DNA of 64,000 nucleotides from Larix kaempferi. Lineage: Eukaryota > Streptophyta > Pinopsida > Pinales > Pinaceae. The stretch lies in the NCBI GenBank assembly GCA_027924585.1, contig BSBM01000608.1:7008501-7072500 (forward strand), read 5' to 3'. The notes below the pieces were generated by a model, which saw nothing but the letters and a program-made list of their open reading frames with translations, was not told where the DNA came from and ran no database searches. Both the position numbers and the translations under genes were made by a program. Shown one piece after another: positions 45,070 through 55,876 of this stretch (its first letter is position 1; the number at the start of each line of letters is the position of its first letter).

Positions 45070-47550
45070 TTCCTCAAACTGTTGGTACCGTTCGAATCAG
45101 CACAATGAGAACTTCATGATAGTCCTTTCCTTTTCCTATTTTCATCAGGTCCATTTTTTGACCATTTTTTCACACCCTCGTCGCCTTGGTTTGCATGCCA
45201 CTTTGGCCATTCTCTGTTTTTGACAAATCTTATGTCGCCGGATTCAATTTTCCGCACTCGTGATGACGCTTGAGGTCATTTCTCGCTCTCACGCCCTTTT
45301 TTGTCGGGCATTTTTTCCCATGCCCCCTCGTTGCCTTGGTTTGCATGCCACATCGGTCGTCGTCCATTTCTGACGAGTCTTATATTGCCGGATTCAGTTT
45401 TTCGTGATCGTGATGACGCTTGAGATCATTTCTCGCTCTCACCTCCATATTTTTTGGGCATTTTTCCCATACCCCCTCGTTGCCTCGGTTTGCGTGCCAC
45501 ATTGGTCATCGTCCATTTTTGACAAGTTTGATATTGTCAGATTCAATTTTTCGTGCTCGTGATGATGCTTGAGATCATTTCTCGCTCTCACCCCCATAAT
45601 TTTTGGGCATTTTTTCAAAATGCCACTCATCACCTCGGTTTGTGTGCCACATTGGCCGTTGCCCCTTTTTTACAATCTTTATGTCACCGGATTTAGTATT
45701 CCACACTCATGACGATGCTTGAGACATTTTCTCGCTCTCATCAATCCCTTTTTGTTCGGTATAGTTTTACCCCTTTTTCGGGCCGAGCAATCCCTTTTAC
45801 GAAAAACGCACTTAAGGAGTTTCTGTTAAGCTCTTTTCTGACTCCTAAAACAATGAAAAGATCGTCGAGCAATCTTGCTTCCTTTCATGCTCGCTAAAAG
45901 TATCTGAAAGGGAATCTACCTGGTATAAGTTTACCCATTTTTTGGACCTTGTAGACTAATTACGAAAAAGGAATACTCTAGTCACATCGGCTAGAAGAGT
46001 TCTCCATTTGCATCATTTTATGTTTTTTCAGACCTTGGAGACTAACTTACGAAAAAGAACACCAATGGAGTCCACTTACCGCTTTCAAACTCTCTAAACA
46101 TGAAAGCGACCACGAGAAATCACCATCCTGGGCTCGTAAAAACCCACAGAACGGTACTCACAACCACTGCAGAGTCTTCTTATCATTTTCAAACTCCTTA
46201 AAAATGAAAGCACCCATGAGCACGAACAGTCGTGGGCTCACAAAATCCATAGGAGAGTACACTTTCAGAGCACACTTTTATCCCTTCTTGGGGCTCATTA
46301 AAACTACGAAGAAGGACCCAATGGTGCTTCTCGGCACCACAATAGATCATGTCTACTCATATGGCAGCTTCCCCATTTTGGTCTCCTTTGTTCAGAGTAT
46401 TCTACAGTATTTCACCCTGAGAATCCCTCGACAGCACCCATCAGCTTGTCCCCCCAGTGTCAATACATACCCTTTAATCCTTAAAAGCTATGATCCTTGC
46501 ACCTACATGTCAGTTCCCTACGCTGCCAGGTCAACGATGTCATCATGCTCTGAACAAAGGAAGTTTGAGTCCACCCACTCTATGACCCTAGTTACTTCCC
46601 ATCCCCACAAGTATGTCAGTCCTACCATCAGTACTACAACACTTCAGTTCTACACCTTGTGCTCCTATCAAGGAAACATCATTGCCTTGTTAGTTGCTGG
46701 TCTCCCTCTATTGACGACAACCAAATTTATTCCAGAGGATAGACCTAGAGGCCCCTGTGTCTTGGACTCATCACCATTTATGATGAGTGCCTATGAATCA
46801 TTTCAAGAAGAGTCCTCAGTGCCTCTCCAAATGGTTGTTTCTCACATGCTCGACTTCAACACCTTGATCGCATCGTTGAGACTCGTACAGGGTATTGCTC
46901 CTTCCAGTTATTTGTTGAAGACCCCGGATACCACCTAACTCTTCCACATTTGAGAGTCTACTCATGGAAACAACCAATTACATTTTTCCTATACATATCC
47001 GGGTTGCGCATGGCGAAAGTATTCAGATGTACCCTAGTTTTATACTCCCTCGAGTATACAGTTACATATACTCCTCAAAGTTGACTCAGAGTCATTGAGT
47101 CCCTACAGATGTTGGACGCCTTCAGATTCAGTAGTTCATCAACCCTTCTGAGACCTTGTTCAAAACGGTTGTCACTTCATTCCAGTGTATCAGTTATTGA
47201 GATCAGTCATGTTATGATCATGAGTACATCCCAAAATAGTGTCCCCTTTGGACCATTATGATGTACCAGCAGATTTTTTATGTATTATTTAGGTCCCCCT
47301 TCTTGGGACTAATTGTTATGTATATATCTTGATACGAGCATGGGTATAGCCGCCTCGTCCATTATCAGAGATTAGTCCTCATTCATATTGAGACCATGTA
47401 ATATTTTTTCTTTTTTGCAGCTTCCAACAGTCGTGGATCCAGTCTCCAACCGGTATCTTCTCTCCCCCAAACCCCAGGAAAAAGACAAAAGAACTATGAT
47501 GTCTATCGGCCATACGATGAGCTCCTGCCCTCACACATTAGGGGGCAATC
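45070..47550 (+). mobile_element. 3' region of unit 3
   Basis: Same repeats as the other units. A 244-residue frame (46204-46938) is open here, while units 1 and 2 have a TGA at the matching 22701-22703 and 34670-34672. The polypurine tract (taggggg, then caatc) next to LTR4 is intact, unlike before LTR2 and LTR3. Confidence 0.75.
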
Positions 47551-48246
47551 TGTTAACACCCAAAAAGTGCTCACTAGCTCATTTCTTTATTCACATGACC
47601 CATTTGTCCACTTTTCCACCATTTGAGCCTCTAAAGCCATCAAAAGGTCACCAAAAGACCATAATACACCCCTTTTTCCCCTCAAAATGAATATTTTTCC
47701 TCAAAAACCATAAAAAAACCCTCAAAAAGGGTCCAGAATTCCCAAAAATATTAAAAAGGGAATAAAAATATTCAAAATATTCAAAAAAGGAAAAAGGAGG
47801 GAAAAGGTACCTAAACCATGTTGGTCAATACCATTGGTTTCCTCAAAACCATAATGGTATTCCCCACCACCAAAAACTATAAAAAGGTGCTAGGGGGCTC
47901 CTCACTTTCCATCCATCCATCATCCTATCCTCACGCTGTCAAAATCTCTCATGAGACTTTTGGCCATTTTCAGCATCTTGGAGAAGAGACCTTTGGAGCT
48001 TGGAGCTACTCACCTTGGGAGTTGCTCAACACAAATCCTCACCATTTGAGGTATCTTAATACAAAACATCCATTCTTTTATTTCTTGTTATTTCCATGAA
48101 TCGTTTTTAAATTTATTTGTTATATGCACATGTTAGTTTAGATTTAGATTTAATTCATAATCATTTTTGCTTTCAATATTGAAACTACTATCACATTGTT
48201 GATAGGTGCCCATTGCACAAAGCTTGGTTGCAAAACCAAGCCAACA
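47551..48246 (+). repeat. LTR4, outer 3' LTR of the array (696 bp)
   Basis: The only array LTR with a complete 3' end: TGTTAAC...CCAACA. TATA box TATAAAAAGG at 47878-47887. Terminal hairpin gcttggtt-gcaa-aaccaagc at about 48222-48241. Followed by ggtac, the right target duplication. Confidence 0.9.
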
Positions 48247-49247
48247 GGTACTACGTTCCAGAGGCTATAGTGCATAGGAATGCACTCTGGATTGCGGATC
48301 TGCAGGAGCCATCAGTGAGGGCGATTGCTGCATGTGTGATTTGAGTTTTAGGGTCTCAGGCGCCCGAGCTAGTGTCAGGGGGCCAGATGCAGCTGGTGGA
48401 GCGAGTGCTGGATGGTATCTACTTCGCGTGGGGCCCGATGTTCCTCACCTGCGTTCAGCGGTAGCTGACCTCGGTAAAGGAATCTGGCAAACGATTCTGC
48501 TATGGATCCTTTTTCTGTGCCTTCTCCATGGAGCGGGTGCCTACACTGCAGCCGCGGGTGCCGGTCAGGGTGGGAGGACTGAGGGAGCCGCGCATGGTGT
48601 GGTGGGTAGAGATGATGCGCTGACGGGTTGGTGGTGAGGTTGGGAGATACTTTACCTAGGAGCTCTACCTACAGTGGTTGCAGATGCCATTGACGCTAGA
48701 TGATTATCCATACAGAGATATGGACTACACAGGAGATCCGGAGGCACCACGGCCTCCAAGGCAGGCATGGGGCCTATATGGAATGTACCTACTATGATTT
48801 ATTGTTTTGTATGTCAGATTTTGTATATGATAGGTTTGAGATATTGATATGCTTGTACTGACTGATGTATGAACTGCAGATGTGGGACCGAGACCACCAC
48901 AGAGACACATAGACCGCCGGGGTCATGTATCGATACCATCCCTACCAGGTCGAGGGGAGGTGCGTCGACGAGACACTGAGGGGACTCTGGAGTCCGTATG
49001 GGTGCTTCTCGATCATTTGCTGGTTGGAGTGACTGATTATGGGTGGCGGGACTTGGATCAAGAGGTGATTCAAGACTATCTTGGGGCGCCAGGGGATTTT
49101 CAATCGATCGTGATCCGGGTGGCCATTTTGGCGGAGAGGGGTTGGGCACATGATCTGGCAGGGAATGAGGAGCTTCCAAAGGAGGAGCGGGGTGAGGACT
49201 CGGAGGTGGTTGATGCAGGTAGCGATGGAGGGTATGACTCTCAATAG
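48247..49247 (+). pseudogene. PMD protein, C-terminal part, antisense gene of element C
   Basis: Continues the PMD exon stopped at 12959. Exon 1 rest: 'VPEAIVHRNALWIADLQEPS', 'LVSGGQMQLVERVLDGIYFA', 'LTLDDYPYRDMDYTGDPEAP' (stops near 48344, 48463 and 48618). Intron about 48781-48879, with acceptor aactgcag kept but donor changed to GA. Exon 2: 48880-49247, with 'LESVWVLLDHLLVGVTDYGW' and 'VIQDYLGAPGDFQSIVIRVA', ending in TAG. The intron is at the same place as in the array copies. Confidence 0.8.
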
Positions 49248-49259
49248 GGAGTACAGAGG

Positions 49260-49726
49260 ACTCCCCTTCGATGTGTATGGACACTCGAGGTTTTTTGTAG
49301 CTTACGGCTTGTATTCTATGAGGCTTGTCGATGTATATACGTTTTTTGTATAGTTGAGTGCTGAGGTACTCAAGACATGTGTGGAACATTGATTTTTATT
49401 TTTTGATATATATATGCACATGGATGCATCTTTTGCGATTATGATGTAATGTACGCACATGGATGCACTTGTGGTTTGTTATGTGTTTGTACTGCACGTG
49501 GATGCAAGTAGTGTAGGATGATGGGAACGTGGATGCCCCTTGTGTATTTTGTATTTACGTATTGCACATGGATGCAACAGTATGTGTTATAATAGGCACG
49601 TGGATTCCCCTGTATAGTAATGTGATGATAGGCACGTGGATGCCCCTTGTTGTAAATGCAATCTTTTGGGGATTTTTAGATTTTTTTTGATGGGATGATA
49701 TGGCATGATGAAGCATGATAGATGGT
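49260..49726. repeat. Degenerate 'gcacrtggatgc' repeats in element C
   Basis: Between the PMD end and the extra RNase H. Motifs such as gcacgtggatgcccc recur at irregular spacing (near 49418, 49450, 49495, 49563, 49595 and 49633). This matches in place, though not in length, the 54-bp repeats of the array units. No gene seen. Confidence 0.7.
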
Positions 49727-50155
49727 TTACATGGTGTGATTGATATGCCAATCTAGTATGTTGTTAGCCATTTGATCTGCGACACTATTCTGATCTCGTG
49801 GGACATGGGTGAATGATATGGATTCAAATTTTCGGCTAAGCTGTTTTGTGCGCAGGAACTTTCTAAAGAGGCAAGGATCACGCACCTGGTAGCAGTTGTT
49901 GAGCTAGGATACAAGAAGCTGGGAGTCAAGGAACACATGAAGGTGACATATGCCCATCTGAAGGGCAGCAGTCAGGAGACCGGTCACAGCATCATACTCC
50001 ACCTAGTTATTGGTAGCATCACCTATGCACATTCTGTCGAGGTGGATCAACTCATGTGAAGGGGAATATAAGACCCATGCTGTAGAGGCCAGGTTTGGAG
50101 ACCAACGGCTCTCTCCATCGGCGAAGCCAATGTAATGAGGTGGAAGATGGTCCAT
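49727..50155 (-). pseudogene. Extra RNase H of element C
   Basis: Start ATG at 50155. 'FADGESRWSPNLAS', 'NN*VEYDAV' (one stop before the Glu), 'FLDSQLLVS' then a stop, and 'DQNSVADQMANNILDW'. All four acidic sites are present. Placed after integrase as in E and the array. The 'cag' before the ATG in the array is not kept here. Confidence 0.85.
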
Positions 50156-50258
50156 TTATAATCATGCAAAAATGATGAATGTAAGGTTGTGGTAAAAAAG
50201 GTGAAAAACAAAAAGAAAGCAAACTGTACAATATGGACCAATGGGGTTGCGGGTTTGT

Positions 50259-51490
50259 TTAAGGATAAAAGCGTTTTAGATACAACCCATTACGGGGGTT
50301 GTGCAAAGGGTGGCCTTCAGAGTCAGTTAAAATATATGCCCCATTTCCGAGGTAGGTTTGCACGATGTAAGGGCCTTGCCACATGGATTCAAACTTTTCT
50401 TTACTGGTCTTTTCGTGGGCTTGGTCATAAGCGAGAACAAGGTCTCCTTCATGGAAAGTTCGAGGGTAGACATGTTTGTCGTAACCATCTTTGGAGCGGT
50501 TCTTGGCAGCTTCAATGGTTTGGAGGGTGGAGCGACGGTCTTCATCAGCTTGCTCCAGTGATAGCAGACGTTGCTCGAGTGGGGAGGTGTCTGGGAGAAG
50601 CTCGACGGTGATGTGTAAGGTAGGTATTTGACACTCGATGGAGAGGACAGACTCTACACCGTGAACCAAATGGAACGGGGTAAAATCAGTGGCGGTCTTA
50701 GTTGATGTACGGTAAGCCCATAATGCAGGGAAAAGCATGTGATGCCAATTGGACTTATGCCGGTCAACAGTGCGTTGGAGGATGGTTTTTAAAACTTTAT
50801 TGATGGCCTCTACTTGGTCGTTCCCTTGGGGGTAGTAAGTAGAGGAATACTAATGTTCGAACTTCATTAGGGTGGATAACTCGCGCCAAATGGAATCTTC
50901 AAAGTGTGAACCATGGTCTGAGACCAACTGTTTGGGGACCCCGAATCGAGTGATAACATGGTTAAAAAGGAAACGGGCAGCGGTGTCAGCTTTACAATTG
51001 AAGGTGGGCATGGCTTCAGCCCATTTGGTAAAGTAGTCGACGGCGACAATGATGTACTTATGGCCATTTGCGGATAAGGGTTTACATTCCATGAAGTCGA
51101 TGGCCCATTTGCATAAGGGACCAACGGTGACGACTGGGTGTAATGGAGCGGGTGGTGTCTGATCCTTAGGGGCAAAAAGTTGTCAATTATGGCAATGTTT
51201 GACCGTTGTGATGCAATCGGTAAAGAGTGTGGGCCAGAAGTATCTGGCGCGGATGACCTTTTGGGCGATGGCCATTCTAGAGAAATGTCTGCCACAGGCA
51301 CCGCTATGACATCCATTGAGGACTTGTTCAGCTTCCTCGTGTGTAAGACAACGATGGAGAATCGTGTCAACCCCTCACCGATAAAGGACATCGCCCAAGA
51401 GGAGATATCGAGAGGCCTGGTGACGGATATGATGGCGTCCATCACAATTTATGTTGGGTTGAAACTTCTATGTGCGAAGGTATAACAAAA
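50259..51490 (-). pseudogene. Integrase of element C
   Basis: Minus-strand order: HHCC zinc region ('THEEAEQVLNGCHSGACG', about 51290-51350, last Cys of the motif replaced by a stop), core with Asp at 51096-51098 ('IDFMECKP'), Asp at 50916-50918 ('VSDHGSHF') and Glu at 50808-50810 ('QVEAINKVLK'). The second Asp and the Glu are 35 residues apart, as in the DD35E family. C-terminal domain 'WQGPYIVQTYLGNGAYIL' ends 'LYLKRFYP' near 50259. Stops near 50850 and 51180 break it. It is the reference for what the array units lost. Confidence 0.88.
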
Positions 51491-51599
51491 TATCACCGTA
51501 CCATGGGTCATCGGACGAGATGATGAACAAGTGATTGTCGGTTAATTCATCGGAGATTTGTGGTGACGACAAAAGGGATGGGAGATCGGTGATGAGCTA

Positions 51600-52895
51600 G
51601 GAAAGCGCGAGGGCTTTAGTGCTCTTAGGGGTTGTGAAAGTGAGGTCATATTCTTGGAGGATAATTACCCATTTAGCAACGCAACCTTGCAGGAGGTGCC
51701 GGTTCAAGAGATAGACCATGAGGTTGGAGTCGGCGACAACTATGGTATGACTGAGTAAAATGTAATGTCGCAATTTTTGGACGGAAAAGACCACAGAAAG
51801 GGCTAGTCTTTCCTCATACGGGTAACGTAAGGGTGGTCCAGACAAGGTCTAGTTGACATAATAAATGACATGCTCCTGGCGAGCAGCGTCTTCTTGGACA
51901 AGGAGTCTGGACACGGCATGATCGGATGTTGAGACGTAAAGGATGAAGTCCTGAGAGAAATCCGGAGGGGAGATCAAAGGGGCCTGTGTGAGAGATTTCT
52001 TAAGGGATTCAAATGCAGCTTGTGCTTGGTCATCCCAAACAAAGGGTATATGGGTATGAAGCAGGCGTAAGAAACCATGAACTGTGGTGGCATAATCAGG
52101 AACGAAGCGACAGAGGAAATTAGATTTCCCCTGCAAACTCTGGAGCTTCCAGAGCATGCGAGGTGCAGGAAAGTCTATGATGGCTTGGACTTTCAAGGGA
52201 TCAACAGCAATTCCTTTGTGGAAAACAATGAAGCCTAACAACCGGCCTGTCGGAATGCAAAAGATGCACTTGAGTGGGTTCAAGCGTATCTTATACTTGC
52301 GACAATGCAGAAAAACTTGTCAGATGTCGTTAAGGTGGTCTGATCATTTCCTAGAATGTGCTATAAGATCGTCAAGATAGACCAACAGGATACGGACCAA
52401 GTCATGAAAACAATAGGTCATGGCCCGCTGGAAGGTGGCACCAAAATTTATAAGTCCGAGAGGCATGACACGATAGGCAAAGGTGCCCCATGGGGTGGTA
52501 AAGGAAATCTTGTATTGATCTTCCTTGCGGATCTGAATCTGGTTGTATCCCAAAAAATCGTCCATAAAAGATAGGACTTCATGCCCTGCACACGCATCGA
52601 TGAGTTGGTCAATAAATGGCGTGGGGAAGTTGTCTTTAGGATAGGCCCGGTTTAAATCGTGGAAGTCAGTACATACTCTGATGGTTCCTTGTTTCTTGTT
52701 AACAAGGATGGGGTTAGAAACCCAAGTGGTATATGCTATAGGATAAATGAATCCTGCTTTGTGAAGTTTCTCAATCTCTACTTTAACGGCAAGGAGCTTT
52801 GAGGAATGAATGGGGTGTTGTTTCTGGTGAATGGGGGGTACATCTGGCCATGTGTCAATGTGTTGTTCTATAATAGCGGGGTCAAGACTTGGCAT
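51600..52895 (-). pseudogene. Reverse transcriptase and RNase H of element C
   Basis: RT from 'MPSLDPAI' (52895) on: 'GFIYPIAYTTWVSNPILVNK', 'IRVCTDFHDLNRAYPKDNFP', 'SFMDDFLGYNQIQI', 'WGTFAYRVMPLGLINFGATF' and 'VYLDDLIAHS' (YLDD at about 52365-52376). A break near 52340 follows, then 'LQSLQGKSNFLCRF' and the RNase H part ('LYVSTSDHAVSRLLVQED', a TAG near 51849, 'ERLALSVVFSVQKLRHYIL', 'KWVIILQEYDL'). Best-kept RT of the window, but with stops. Confidence 0.9.
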
Positions 52896-52981
52896 TTCGG
52901 TATAGGACTAGGCAAAGACATCACGAAACTCTTGGAAAAAAATTTTGTACTCTCCGATCTCATACTCACTACAGGAGGCTC

Positions 52982-54028
52982 CTAATGTAATGATTTCAAG
53001 AGCACCAAGTGGGACAAAGATATCAATGTGGATGATGGGTGAGATGTTGGCCATGTTACCTTCCTCAAAGGCATCGGGAGCGGGAATGGGGTCTTTAAAC
53101 TAGTCGAATTTGGCGGGAAAGAAATCTTTGGACTCAACCGAGAATTGGGTGGCTGTGATGGATGAGGACTCTTCTGGGAGGAAATAGGAGTGATGGTGCA
53201 TGTCTTCCCAGGGGTAATCAGGTGTATTAAGAGCTTTGAGGATCTCCTCATCATTGTGGAAACTTTGGGTTGTCAAATTGGTTCACAAGGGAGTGCTAGT
53301 AGAAGAGATCATATAAATGGTATTAATCTCTCTGGTTGGCGATGATGTTGGGGGGTGGATCTCTTCAATGGTAGGGGGAGCCGTCTCGAGGTCCAAGTTA
53401 TTCATCTCATAGAGAGCTGCTCTGTAATCTGGGAGATCTGGACAGTGGTGTGAGTAATGGTAGTAAATACCACATATTGCACAAGGGTGGTTGGTACGCA
53501 GTGATTTATCACAAGGCTTGGGGGCTGGGTCGAGTTGGACAACCAGGATGTTGGGGTTGTCATCAAGCGTTTGCATGTGCTGTTGTAATGTGGGTAATTG
53601 TGGACATTGATGGGTAGGATGGCCTAACTCATCACACAATGAGCATTTGGGAAGAGCACGAAACACAGGGGGGGGGGGGCGGGGTTAACTGTTTTGGGCT
53701 GGGGTACAGCAGTGTATGGTTGTGGGCCTCTGCCCCCAATGTGCTTGATAAGAGGGGGTGGAGTAGTAGATGACAAAGGGGTAGTGACACCGGGAGGTGG
53801 TTGACTAGTAGTGGTGATGGGTTGCACCGGTTGTAGGACGACATTTGGTGTCGAAGGGGTAACGGGAGGCATAATGTACCATATGGGTAATCCTAAGGTT
53901 AAACCAGGGAGGCTGAGGGTAGCCATAACCGGGGTGCTTACTACTTTTGAAGGAAGAAATAGGAAGGGTATTGTATGGATGGGTGTAACACCAACATGAC
54001 TAGGTACCAATGGTGGTTCGGGTAGCAA
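52982..54028 (-). pseudogene. Post-protease linker with two CCHC knuckles, element C
   Basis: Proline-rich linker (54028-53690), 'CSLCDELGHPTHQCP' (about 53605-53650), 'CAICGIYYHYSHHCPD' (about 53445-53490; the Gly before His is Tyr), then the acidic stretch to about 52982. This lies between protease and RT, where Ty3/gypsy elements normally have no knuckle. A run of ten or more G at about 53670 shifts the frame. Confidence 0.8.
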
Positions 54029-54203
54029 GGGCGGTTGATAGTTGAATGTTGGTGTATTGCGGGAAAGGGTACATAAGTCAGATACTTCGGCCGTGGGTGA
54101 CGGGGGTGGAATGGCCTAGAATGTTGAGGTCATGGCCGTATTTGAGTAGACTCTAGGTCCCACTGAGGAAACCAACAAGGTAGTTGCACCGCAAGCAGGT
54201 TGT

Positions 54204-55049
54204 TCAACCATGGGGAGAACATTTTTTGGGTGCAGCGGGAGCATTGGGATCGTAATAGGTGAGTTGGTCAACCTTGACCACACGTTCGTCATGGGGGAAC
54301 ATCATGGTACAAAAAATAGATGAGGAAACTGCCCACATGGCGTACATGTAACTACGACCAAGTAAGAGGTCATAATCAAGTTGGGCGTTGATGACCTCTA
54401 TGTCAATGAGCACTGTTTTACTAGCCAACTAGACAGGGACATTAGCTAAGAGACTTTGGGGTTGATCCGAACGACCATCGTAGGCTTGCAACGCAGTGGT
54501 GTACTGCTGGAGAGTACGGGATCCCAACTTCTGCCAAACAAATGTGGACATGACGCATGTAGAGGCACCTTCATCGATGATGCATCGATGGATGACAAGA
54601 TTCCAAACGGATACAAAAACTTGGAACGCTAATGTGGAAGTCAGGCGTTGTTCAGATTGGTCTAAATCGAAGGCCATCATTCGTGAATCATTTGGGTCAG
54701 TCGCACCAATGGCTGAAAGCAAAGTCTTGCACTGTGTAGGACATTTTTTTAAGACTTCTAACGCAAACATGGCTGTTGGGGACTAGGCTAAGTCATCTAC
54801 AATGTTGTAATTAGATGCAGCGCGAGCATTGGGGTTATTGTTGATGCGGCGAAGTGGGAAGCGAGGGGCTTTGGAGGCGCCATCTAGTGGAGCCAGAGGT
54901 ATGCGTAATGACTGATCGGTGGGATGAGCGTTAGTGTTTTTTTTGGCGGGAGGGGCTTCAGGGGTGGAGCCATATTGGTTCCAATGGGTTTGAAGGTTGA
55001 CATCGACGGATGACATCATTAACAAGTGATGGGTACTTGAGTCTATCAT
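54204..55049 (-). pseudogene. Retropepsin region of element C
   Basis: 'NPNARAASNYNIVDDLA', stop near 54784, 'CIIDEGASTCVMSTFVWQ' (about 54545-54590), 'LDYDLLLGRSYMYAMWAVSS'. A stop near 54429 separates the two halves. Confidence 0.88.
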
Positions 55050-55162
55050 GGGTTAATCAGGAGTGGCATAAGTGATCTGCTGTTGTGGTGGCATGTTTCC
55101 TTGAGGGGGAGCCAATGACTGAGTGTTCACTACGCCTTGGGTGGGCAAAGGATTTTGTAACA

Positions 55163-55876
55163 CTAAGGGTTGATTCTGAGGTGGTGGGGGGTTGGGCAGC
55201 GCCTAAGGAGCCGCGTGCCCTTAGCGGTGGGCATCATCAGTCCAGAGTTGTCGAGCCATCTCCAAATGTGGGAAAGCATGTGTATAGTGGCCATAGACCC
55301 CACAAATAGAACAAGGATGGTTTGTTCACAAATTAGGATTTTTGGCTTGTTTGGGTGGTCGATCAGGGTTCTGGTTGGCAGGTGCCACGTTATTGTTGTT
55401 TGGAGGATTGGGAGGTTGACCACCTTGGTTTGGAGGGGGGTTGTTCCCATGGTTACGGTCTTTGCTGCGGTTTTGCTGGTCTTGTTGGCGTTGGTTATTT
55501 TTGTTGGGTTGCGGATTCTGTTGCGCATACACTTGCCCTTGGGTGGCAGGTGGGTTCTGGGGTTGTGCAGGTGTGGGAGCAGGCTGCAGTGGATAATAAG
55601 TAGGTGGAGGTGGCACAGGTGCTGAACCTCTTGGGGGTTGATGATATGCTTGTGCAACGGGTTGCGGGTTTGTCGCAGGGGCTGTCTGTGGCGGGTAATA
55701 AGCAGGTGGGGCTTGAGAGGATATAGGAGCTAGAGCGGCCTGCAGGTGGTAATATGGCTGAGGTGCGACCAAGGGGGCATAAGCGAGGGATGCATGACTA
55801 AAGCACTGAGGTGGACATGAGGGTCTGTGGGAATGGTGATGATGTGCCATGGGGACATACGAATTGGTTGCTCCGG
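55163..55876 (-). pseudogene. gag C-terminal part of element C (5' part lost)
   Basis: Begins abruptly at about 55876 ('TNSYVPMAHHHHSHRP'). Pro/Gln/Asn-rich tail, then the knuckle 'CSICGVYGHYTHAFPHL' at about 55270-55315, whose last Cys is Phe. The gag domain and the 5' leader of C are missing because of the junction with E sequence. Confidence 0.85.

Larger units (their letters stand above)
12960..48246 (+). mobile_element. Tandem retrotransposon array: LTR1-unit1-LTR2-unit2-LTR3-unit3-LTR4
   Basis: LTR starts lie at 12960, 23592, 35562 and 47551, so the periods are 10632, 11970 and 11989 bp. All parts have the same orientation and order: LTR, GC-rich 33-bp repeats, leader, gag, protease, knuckles fused to the integrase tail, extra RNase H, antisense PMD, 3' repeats. 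Unit 1 is shorter by one deletion in the leader/gag (junction at about 14389). The whole block is framed by a 5-bp target duplication, so it began as one insertion and grew in place. All three units lack RT, RNase H and most of integrase. Confidence 0.9.

Noticed and set aside
12960-48246. Three independent insertions into one another
   Set aside because: No target duplications or interrupted units at LTR2 and LTR3; the joints are LTRs shared between neighbours, and units 2 and 3 share private lesions.
48332-48637. Plus-strand frame with RGPDAAGGAS-type sequence as a new gene
   Set aside because: Out of frame with the PMD exon that runs through the same stretch and continues 12603-12959.
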